Shown here: positions 1-5,085 of the stretch, piece after piece
How positions within the stretch are numbered: the first letter of the stretch is position 1
How the letters are laid out: each line of letters starts with the position of its first letter
DNA from: DASVDK01 sp036562265 [NCBI: Thermodesulfobacteriota bacterium]
Lineage (GTDB): Bacteria; DASVDK01
Length of the DNA stretch: 6,150 nt
Direction: 5' to 3'
Assembly: GCA_036562265.1 (NCBI GenBank)
Contig: DATCKS010000321.1
Coordinates: 1 to 6,150 of the forward strand
Translations under genes and position numbers: made by a program
The notes under the pieces: model-generated
Seen by the model: only the letters and a program-made list of their open reading frames with translations
Told to the model about the DNA's origin: nothing
The model's database searches: none

Positions 1-1
1 C

Positions 2-20
2 GCGCGGGAGGGCCCCGCGC
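2..20 (-). terminator. Possible terminator hairpin after the ATPase gene
   Basis: GCGCGGG (2-8) and CCCGCGC (14-20) pair perfectly (7 bp, all G-C) around the loop 9-13, starting 7 nt after the ATPase stop codon. This position suits transcript termination or 3'-end protection at the end of the operon. The window stops at the hairpin, so a T-run cannot be checked, and chance palindromes are common at this base composition. Confidence 0.4.
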
Positions 21-27
21 CGCCGGG

Positions 28-1113
28 TCAGCCGGTGGGGAGCAGGGGGCAGTTCGACGGGGAGAACTCGAGTTCCACTTCCGTGCCGATCTCGATGTCG
101 TCCGCCGACGACACCTTGAGGACCGCCCCGCCGGCGGCGACCGTGTACTCGGTGTAGGGGCCCATGTACAGGGCGTCCTGCACGCGACCGCGCAGCACGT
201 TGGCCCGGCTCGGATCGAGACGAGGCGGCGACCCGGCCAGGCGCAGGTGGATCGCCTGCGGGCGGAGGAGCATCTGCCGGACCGTGCCGGGCGCGGCGCC
301 GTCCGTGCCGCCCTCGACCCGGACGCGGGTGCCGTCGGGGAGGAGCCAGCCCGACCGGTCGTCCGCGAGCCGCACCTCCACGAAGTTGGCGGACCCGACG
401 AAGTCGGCCACGAAGCGGTTCGCGGGCCGCCGGTAGAGGTCCTTCGGCGTTCCCACCTGCGCGATCCGGCCGGCGTCCATGACGATGACGCGATCGGACA
501 TGGAGAGCGCCTCGGCCTGATCGTGCGTGACGTAGAGGGCGGCGATGTTCAGCTCGCGCTGCAGCCGGCGCAGTTCCGCCCGGGTGCTCTCGCGCAGCTT
601 CGCGTCGAGGTTGCTGAGCGGCTCGTCGAAGAGGAGGACCGACGGCCGGCCGACGATGGCCCTGGCGAGCGCGACGCGCTGCTGCTGTCCGCCGGAGAGC
701 TGCGAGGGCTGCCGCGTCTTGAGGTGGGAGAGGCCGACGATGCCGAGCGCCCACTCGACCCGCTCGGCGATCTCGCGCGCCGGCGTCCTGCGGATCCGGA
801 GCGGGAAGGCCACGTTGTCCTCGACGGTCATGTGCGGCCAGATCGCGTAGGACTGGAAGACCATCCCGAGGGCCCGCTCGTGGGGCGGCACCATGGTGCC
901 GGTCGCCGGCGCCGAGACGACCTCGCCGTCGATGGCGATCGTGCCGCTGGTCGGCTCCTCGAGGCCCGCCACGCAGCGGAGCGTCGTCGTCTTGCCGCAG
1001 CCGGAAGGGCCGAGCAGGCTCACGAACTCGCCGCGCGCCACCTCGAACGAGATGTCGTCGACGGCCGTCGTCGACCCGTAGACCTTGGTCACGTGCTCGA
1101 TCTTGATGCTCAT
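28..1113 (-). CDS. ABC transporter ATP-binding protein (Fbp/Pot-type importer ATPase)
   Basis: Cytoplasmic ATPase that powers the importer encoded just upstream. All nucleotide-binding motifs are intact in the 361-residue protein: Walker A GPSGCGKTT at 35-43, Q-loop glutamine 87 in VFQSYAIWPH, signature LSGGQQQR at 139-146, Walker B VLLFDEP at 159-165 with catalytic Glu164, D-loop SNLD at 167-170 and switch His197 in YVTHDQAEA. Residues from about 240 onward, including LLRPQAIHL and the 307-350 strand-rich part, look like the TOBE_2 domain found in ferric, spermidine and sulfate importer ATPases. The length is normal for that group. The ATG is preceded by GAGG (1119-1122) with a 5-nt spacer, and the gene begins 31 bp after the permease stop, so it is probably translated from the same mRNA. 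The ABC ATPase assignment is certain. The substrate cannot be read from this subunit. Confidence 0.96.
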   Translation of the reverse strand: MSIKIEHVTKVYGSTTAVDDISFEVARGEFVSLLGPSGCGKTTTLRCVAGLEEPTSGTIAIDGEVVSAPATGTMVPPHERALGMVFQSYAIWPHMTVEDNVAFPLRIRRTPAREIAERVEWALGIVGLSHLKTRQPSQLSGGQQQRVALARAIVGRPSVLLFDEPLSNLDAKLRESTRAELRRLQRELNIAALYVTHDQAEALSMSDRVIVMDAGRIAQVGTPKDLYRRPANRFVADFVGSANFVEVRLADDRSGWLLPDGTRVRVEGGTDGAAPGTVRQMLLRPQAIHLRLAGSPPRLDPSRANVLRGRVQDALYMGPYTEYTVAAGGAVLKVSSADDIEIGTEVELEFSPSNCPLLPTG

Positions 1114-1144
1114 GTCGACCTCGACGCCTGGTCCGCTCTCGCCG

Positions 1145-2890
1145 TCACGCCTGGCGCAGCCTCGGTCGCACCTTGAGGATGACCGCGATGACGACGAAGA
1201 TGATGCCCATGGTGACGACCGACAGGGCGCTCGCCTGTCCCCAGTTGGCCTGCTCGAAGAAGGTCCAGATCGCGATCGAGATCACCGACGTCGACGCGGT
1301 GAAGAGGAGGATGGCGGAGGAGATCTCCCGGAAGAACGCCATGAAGAGGAGGAAGTACGCGCTCTGGACCGCGGGGAAGGCGATCGGGAGGATGATGCGA
1401 GCCGCCCCCTGGAGGCGCGTGGCGCCCGATGTCCAGGCGGCCTCCTCGAGGCTGCGGTCGATCTGGATCATCTGGCCGCCGATCGCCTCCGTGGCGTAGG
1501 GGAGGAAGCGCGTGACGAAGGCGAGGACGATGATCGCCAGCGTCCCGTAGAGCGGCAGCGGCAGATAGGCGTACGCCCACAGGAGGCCGAGCCCCACGAC
1601 GATGCCGGGCACGCCGAACGGGAGCGTCGCCGAGAGGTCGAGCGCGCGGTGGCCCGGCGGCGTGAGCCGCAGGGTGAAGTAGGCGCAGGAGAGCGCGAGG
1701 ACGACGCCGATGGCCGCGCCGACGCCGGAGACGACGAGCGTGTTCCAGATGCTGCGCATGGTGGCCGGGCTGTTCCAGATGAAGACGTAGTTGCGCAGCG
1801 TGTACATGCCCTCGAGCGGGTTCGCCGTGAACCACTTGAGCAGCGACGTGTAGACGAGGATCACCGCCGGGAGCACGAGCGACAGGGCGATGAACCCGAA
1901 GCACAGCACGTAGGCGGGCCACCGCCACCGGCCCAACCGGATCGGCGCGAGGCGGCCGGCCTTGCCCGTGACCGTGACCAGGCGAGCGCCCCGCGCCACG
2001 CGCCGCTGCGCCCAGATGGCGGCGCCGGTCAGGGCGCTCAAGGCGAGGCCGATGGCCGCCGCGAGGCCGTAGTCCACGGGCGGGAACCGGCAGAGGAGGT
2101 AGAGCTGGGTCGCCAGCACCGTGATGTGCCCCGGGATGCCGATGAGGGCCGGAATGGCGAACTGCTCCAGCGAGACGATGAACGTGAGGATGAAACTCGA
2201 GAGGATCGGGTAGCCGAGCAGCGGGAGCGTCACCCGGACGAGCACCTGGACCGGGGTTGCGCCCGACGTGCGCGCCGCCTCCTCGTAGACCGGGTCCATG
2301 CCGATGATCGGCCCGCGCATGGTGAGGTAGACGAACGGCACCTGGTGCAGCACCATGACGAAGACGATCCCCGCCACGGTGTAGATGTCCACCTCGACGT
2401 TCTCGAAGCCGAGGACGCCCTGCAGGAGCTGGTTGAGCACGCCCCCTCGCGAGCCGATGATGATCCAGGCCATCGCCAGGATGAACGACGGCAGGTAGAA
2501 GGCCAGGCCGACGAGGGCGGTGACGAGGTTCGGGTACCTGAAGTCGGTGCGGTGGACGACGATGGCGATCGCCGTGCCGATCGCCACGGAGAAGACCGAG
2601 GTGAGGAGGGCGATGTAGACCGTCGTGAAGATCGAGCCGACCACCCCGGTCGTGGCGAGGTTGACCCAGTTGGCGATCGTCCACTCGCCGGGCATGCCGG
2701 GGGCGCTGGTGCGCAGGCTGCCGTAGATGAGCGCCCCGATGGGGACGATGACGAGGTAGAGGACGATCGCGAAGGTGACGCCGTAGAGCAGCGCGAGGGG
2801 GCCGTCCGGGAGCGCGCGGCCGAGCCTCGACGCGCGCGTCCGGCTCGCGCCGGCCTTCATGGGCGTCGCCCCGAACGTCTTCTCGGACAT
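1145..2890 (-). CDS. Fused two-domain ABC transporter permease (FbpB-like)
   Basis: Inner-membrane channel of the importer. At 581 residues it contains two consecutive binding-protein-dependent permease domains, so one polypeptide probably replaces the usual pair of subunits, as in FbpB/AfuB-type permeases. About twelve hydrophobic segments are visible (for example near 33-58, 84-112, 121-147, 170-190, 228-250, 272-295, 326-350, 384-408, 423-445, 506-526 and 554-575). Each half has the cytoplasmic EAA loop that docks on the ATPase: EEAARTSGATPVQ starting at residue 203 and EEAAWTSGATRLQ starting at 482. The near identity of the two loops fits an origin by duplication. Residues 296-325 form a basic linker between halves. 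The ATG is supported by GGAGG (2898-2902) 7 nt upstream. It follows the binding-protein gene by 82 bp, with strong hairpins between. The family is secure; the iron-transport label usual for it is not supported by the partner binding protein. Confidence 0.95.
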   Translation of the reverse strand: MSEKTFGATPMKAGASRTRASRLGRALPDGPLALLYGVTFAIVLYLVIVPIGALIYGSLRTSAPGMPGEWTIANWVNLATTGVVGSIFTTVYIALLTSVFSVAIGTAIAIVVHRTDFRYPNLVTALVGLAFYLPSFILAMAWIIIGSRGGVLNQLLQGVLGFENVEVDIYTVAGIVFVMVLHQVPFVYLTMRGPIIGMDPVYEEAARTSGATPVQVLVRVTLPLLGYPILSSFILTFIVSLEQFAIPALIGIPGHITVLATQLYLLCRFPPVDYGLAAAIGLALSALTGAAIWAQRRVARGARLVTVTGKAGRLAPIRLGRWRWPAYVLCFGFIALSLVLPAVILVYTSLLKWFTANPLEGMYTLRNYVFIWNSPATMRSIWNTLVVSGVGAAIGVVLALSCAYFTLRLTPPGHRALDLSATLPFGVPGIVVGLGLLWAYAYLPLPLYGTLAIIVLAFVTRFLPYATEAIGGQMIQIDRSLEEAAWTSGATRLQGAARIILPIAFPAVQSAYFLLFMAFFREISSAILLFTASTSVISIAIWTFFEQANWGQASALSVVTMGIIFVVIAVILKVRPRLRQA

Positions 2891-2902
2891 GCTCTCCCCT
2901 CC
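2891..2902 (-). promoter_or_regulatory. Ribosome binding site of the permease gene
   Basis: Read on the minus strand this is GGAGGGGAGAGC directly before the ATG. The GGAGG core lies at 2898-2902 with a 7-nt spacer, which fixes the permease start. A second ATG at 2908-2910 is in another frame. The site lies 16 nt below the lowest base (2919) of the 2919-2948 stem, so folding there could affect initiation. Confidence 0.7.
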
Positions 2903-2918
2903 GTCGGCATGGCCGGCC

Positions 2919-2948
2919 GGCTCGCGGCCGGTGGTGGGGCCGCGAGCC
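2919..2948 (-). repeat. Alternative 11-bp stem sharing an arm with the 13-bp hairpin
   Basis: The 11-mer GGCTCGCGGCC occurs at 2919-2929 and again at 2954-2964, with its reverse complement at 2938-2948 between them. The middle copy can therefore pair with either flank: with 2954-2964 as part of the 13-bp stem, or with 2919-2929 around the 8-nt loop 2930-2937. A third, smaller stem pairs 2913-2918 (CCGGCC) with 2926-2931 (GGCCGG). These pairings exclude one another. The layout resembles an attenuator or a small palindromic repeat cluster, but no leader peptide or T-run supports classical attenuation. Confidence 0.6.
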
Positions 2949-2966
2949 CGCGAGGCTCGCGGCCCC
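2936..2966 (-). repeat. 13-bp perfect stem-loop between binding-protein and permease genes
   Basis: Bases 2936-2948 and 2954-2966 are exact reverse complements (13 pairs, all but two of them G-C) around the 5-nt loop 2949-2953. The stem begins 6 nt after the stop codon of the binding-protein gene. There is no T-run after it on the minus strand, so it is not a classical intrinsic terminator. In importer operons, a stable hairpin at this position typically protects the 3' end of the binding-protein message or partly attenuates downstream expression, giving more binding protein than membrane subunits (the malE-malF situation). The structure is read directly from sequence; its role is inferred. 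Confidence 0.85.
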
Positions 2967-2972
2967 CAGGGA

Positions 2973-4034
2973 TCAGCGGATGCCGAAGACCTGGCGCCAG
3001 GTGTCGACGATCCGCTTCTGGCGTTCGGGGGTGAGGATCTTCTCGCCGTCCACGGTGTTGCTGAGCTGCGAGGTCGCCGGGAGGTGGGAGAGCGGCGGCG
3101 CGTCCTTGCGCGTGACCGACAGGCCCCCGTGGGTCTGGAGCGCCTCCTGACCCTCTCGCGTCATGAGCCAGTTGACGAAGACCTTCGCCGCGTTCGGATG
3201 CGGCGCCTGCCTGGCGACGAACACGTAGGCGTTGGAGAGGGTCGTCCCGGACTTCGGGTACACGACGCCGATCGGCGCGCCGTCGGCCAGGGCCGGGTTG
3301 ACCGGGAGGTCCGTGATGTGGGCAACGTCGACGTCGCCCCGGATGACCGCCTGCATGATGCCGCCCGAGCCCTCGAAGAAGCGGACGTTGTTGGCCTTGA
3401 GGCGCTCGGCGGCGTCCGTGATCCCCTTGTCCTCCCAGAAGGCGATGATCTGCTGCACCGCCACCGAGCGCCAGGGCGGGTTCATGCCGATCCGGCCCTT
3501 GAACTTCGGATCGAAGAGGTCGGTCCACTCGGTGGGGATCTCGTTCCGCTTGACGCGGTTCTTGTTGTAGACGATGGCCTCACGCGCCGTCTGGACGGCG
3601 AACATCTGGTTGTCGACGTTGACCCAGTCGGGGAACGCCCCGAGCTCCGGAGGCGTCCACTTCTCCATCCAGCCCTGCTTCATCCCCTCGTACATCCGCT
3701 CGTCGGGGAAGGTGAGGACGACGTCCGCGATGTGCCGTCCCGCGGCGAACTCGGTCGCGAAGCGCTCGATGAGCGGGGCGCTGCCGAGGCGCACCTGCTC
3801 GGCCCGGATCTCGGGAAAGGCCTCCCGGAACTTCTGCAGGAACGGCTCGGCGCCGGCCGGCCGCATGTTGTGATAGAAGGTGAGCGCCCCCTCCCGCTTC
3901 GCCGCCGCCACGACGTCGGACCAGGAGCTCTGAGCCGGCGCGGACGTCGCCGCGCCGAAGAAGACCGCCGCGAGCGCGACGGTCGCGAAGACGGTGTGTC
4001 GCCACTTCCGCAAGGTCGCCAGGATCCCCGTCAT
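2973..4034 (-). CDS. Periplasmic ABC substrate-binding protein (Fbp/ferric-type superfamily, substrate unknown)
   Basis: Exported receptor of the importer, 353 residues. The N-terminus is a clear Sec signal peptide: basic region TLRKWRH at 7-13, hydrophobic core at about 14-30, and an APA|Q site with likely cleavage after Ala34. There is no lipobox cysteine. The mature part starts WSDVVAAAKREGALTFYH and carries family hallmarks: VYNKNRV at 155-161, EWTDLFDPKFKGRIGM at 169-184, YPKSGTTLSNAYVFVA at 259-274 and AKVFVNWLMTREGQEALQ at 283-300. Iron-binding FbpA proteins have two adjacent tyrosines in the C-terminal half. Here the corresponding stretch (about 236-252, DVAHITDLPVNPALADG) has none, so iron is doubtful. 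A very good Shine-Dalgarno precedes the ATG. The gene sits 37 bp after the GntR gene and before the permease, which supports joint regulation. The superfamily is certain; the ligand is not. Confidence 0.93.
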   Translation of the reverse strand: MTGILATLRKWRHTVFATVALAAVFFGAATSAPAQSSWSDVVAAAKREGALTFYHNMRPAGAEPFLQKFREAFPEIRAEQVRLGSAPLIERFATEFAAGRHIADVVLTFPDERMYEGMKQGWMEKWTPPELGAFPDWVNVDNQMFAVQTAREAIVYNKNRVKRNEIPTEWTDLFDPKFKGRIGMNPPWRSVAVQQIIAFWEDKGITDAAERLKANNVRFFEGSGGIMQAVIRGDVDVAHITDLPVNPALADGAPIGVVYPKSGTTLSNAYVFVARQAPHPNAAKVFVNWLMTREGQEALQTHGGLSVTRKDAPPLSHLPATSQLSNTVDGEKILTPERQKRIVDTWRQVFGIR

Positions 4035-4042
4035 GGATGAGC

Positions 4043-4048
4043 CCTCCT
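4043..4048 (-). promoter_or_regulatory. Consensus Shine-Dalgarno of the binding-protein gene
   Basis: The minus strand reads AGGAGG with an 8-nt spacer to the ATG at 4034-4032. It is the strongest ribosome binding site in the window, consistent with the binding protein being the most abundant product of the operon, and it fixes the start of that gene. Confidence 0.8.
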
Positions 4049-4071
4049 CTGTTTCGCCAGCTCTCGTTGGC

Positions 4072-4848
4072 TCACGCTCCGCCCGACTTCCGCGGAGTCC
4101 TTCGACTTCGTCGTGCTCGCGCCCGCGAAAGCGCGGTCTCCCCGCCGCTCTGCGGGGTACCGGAGACCCCGGCCGCCCCGGTCAGCTCCTCGTCCCGCAT
4201 CGCCAGGCGGATGTGGTAGGCGGCCAGGACGTGCTCGCGGGCGGCCGCGTCGGCGCGGGCCGGGTCGCGCGCCGAGATGGCCTCGATGATCCGGGTGTGC
4301 TCCCGGAGCGCGGCGGCGCGGCGGCCGGGCCAGGCCATGGTGGTCCGGCCGAGCAGCGCGATGGCATCGTGGATGGCACCGAGGCTCTTGAACAGGAAGC
4401 GGTTGTGCGCGGCGTTGCGGATCGCCTCGTGGAACTGGGTGTTGTGGCGAGCGAGCACGCGCGGATCGGCCGGCAGCCGGCGCTCGGTCTCCAGCATGGA
4501 GGCGAGCATGGCGATCTCGGTGCCCGAGGCGTTGCGGGCGGCCAGGGCCGCCGCGGTCCCCTCGAGGGCGGCCCGCACGTCGTACAGTTCGGCGATGGCC
4601 GCGGCGTCGAGCGACGCGACCACGAGGCCGACGCGCGGCTCGAGCCGCACGAGACCTTCCGACTCGAGGCGACCCAGCGCCTCGCGGACCGGGGTGCGGC
4701 TCACGCCGAGCCAGTCGGCCAGCTCGGTCTCCCGGATGCGGCGGCCCGGCGGCAGGTGCCCCTCGCAGATCGCGTTGCGAATGACCGAGTAGGCGTGCTC
4801 GGCCGCCGGCTGCGAGCGCTTCGGTACGATCGGCCACGTCTGCTTCAT
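4072..4848 (-). CDS. GntR-family transcriptional regulator, FCD subfamily
   Basis: DNA-binding regulator of 258 residues. The winged helix-turn-helix covers about 14-74 and includes the family pattern ETELADWLGVSRTPVREALGRL (40-61, given in part). An all-helical FCD ligand domain follows at about 83-215, shown by LYDVRAALEGTAAALAA, FHEAIRNAAHN and REHTRIIEAI. By comparison with FCD proteins the metal-ligand positions are N136, H140, H184 and H206. The first is usually aspartate. FCD regulators generally sense small organic acids and often repress the adjacent transporter or catabolic operon and themselves. The start is the only possible one: an in-frame stop lies at 4885-4887 with no ATG, GTG or TTG between. 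The Shine-Dalgarno is poor (GGAG only 2 nt from ATG). Residues from about 222 form an Arg-rich tail absent from typical members, with unusual codons. It is probably the first gene of the importer operon. Confidence 0.94.
   Translation of the reverse strand: MKQTWPIVPKRSQPAAEHAYSVIRNAICEGHLPPGRRIRETELADWLGVSRTPVREALGRLESEGLVRLEPRVGLVVASLDAAAIAELYDVRAALEGTAAALAARNASGTEIAMLASMLETERRLPADPRVLARHNTQFHEAIRNAAHNRFLFKSLGAIHDAIALLGRTTMAWPGRRAAALREHTRIIEAISARDPARADAAAREHVLAAYHIRLAMRDEELTGAAGVSGTPQSGGETALSRARARRSRRTPRKSGGA
4135..4168 (-). repeat. Two-part hairpin inside the 3' end of the GntR gene
   Basis: GGTCTCC at 4135-4141 and GGAGACC at 4162-4168 are exact inverted repeats, and CCCCGC at 4140-4145 pairs with GCGGGG at 4152-4157 around the 6-nt loop 4146-4151. 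The arms share two bases, so a fold has about eleven pairs and a 6-nt bulge on one side. It lies in codons 227-238, just past the conserved FCD domain. It could be a former terminator or part of a dispersed palindromic element now read as coding. There is no T-run. Confidence 0.6.
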
Positions 4849-4972
4849 GGCTCCATTGCCACCCGGGGCGCGGTACCTCGCGCGTCACGCCGAGCCGCGC
4901 ATCGCAGCCGGTCGCCGATCGCCGGTGCGGGGCCGGCCTCGATCCGGGACGGCGGAACTCGCCACGTCGGTC

Positions 4973-4997
4973 GGCCCGGTTGCAGTATAACCTGGCC
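4973..4997 (-). promoter_or_regulatory. Candidate GntR operator overlapping a -10-like element
   Basis: The 9-nt arms GGCCCGGTT (4973-4981) and AACCTGGCC (4989-4997) are inverted repeats with 8 of 9 pairs, around a 7-nt centre. The core GGTT-n7-AACC is the most AT-rich spot in an otherwise GC-rich interval and resembles the spaced dyads bound by GntR dimers. On the minus strand the core contains TATACT (4989-4984), one base off the -10 consensus. I find no convincing -35 at 16-18 bp. If it is the promoter, the GntR mRNA has a leader of about 130 nt and the regulator would block its own transcription by binding here. The palindrome is seen; the function is inferred. Confidence 0.55.
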
Positions 4998-5027
4998 CCC
5001 GCCCGATCCACGACACACGCCTGGATC

Positions 5028-5070
5028 CTGCTGGCCATGGACCGGCAGAGCCCCCGGGCCGATGCCCCGG
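5028..5070 (-). repeat. Weak inverted repeats downstream of the TctA gene
   Basis: Two small structures lie within 60 nt after the TctA stop: CTGCTGG (5028-5034) with CCGGCAG (5042-5048), seven pairs with one mismatch and a 7-nt loop, and CCGGG (5054-5058) with CCCGG (5066-5070) with a 7-nt loop. Neither is followed by a T-run on the minus strand. They could help end TctA transcription, but in DNA this GC-rich such repeats also arise by chance. The rest of the 237-bp interval 4849-5085 holds the operator-like palindrome and no gene. Confidence 0.3.
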
Positions 5071-5085
5071 ACCCGAGGACGTCCG

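Noticed and set aside
247-1176. A 309-residue plus-strand frame opposite the ATPase gene
   Set aside because: It is antisense to an intact ATPase with all motifs and has the same charged low-complexity composition.
1110-2684. A 524-residue minus-strand frame inside the permease gene
   Set aside because: It is out of frame with the permease and gives a His/Arg/Pro-rich shadow translation with no membrane segments.
1085-3034. A 649-residue plus-strand open frame opposite the permease and binding-protein genes
   Set aside because: Its translation is a low-complexity Asp/Glu/Arg/His mixture, as expected from the antisense of GC-rich coding DNA, and the minus strand holds clear family proteins.
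4849-5085. A small gene, RNA gene or riboswitch in the longest intergenic interval
   Set aside because: No short frame has a convincing start, ribosome site and composition, and no tRNA or riboswitch pattern is recognisable; only palindromes are visible.
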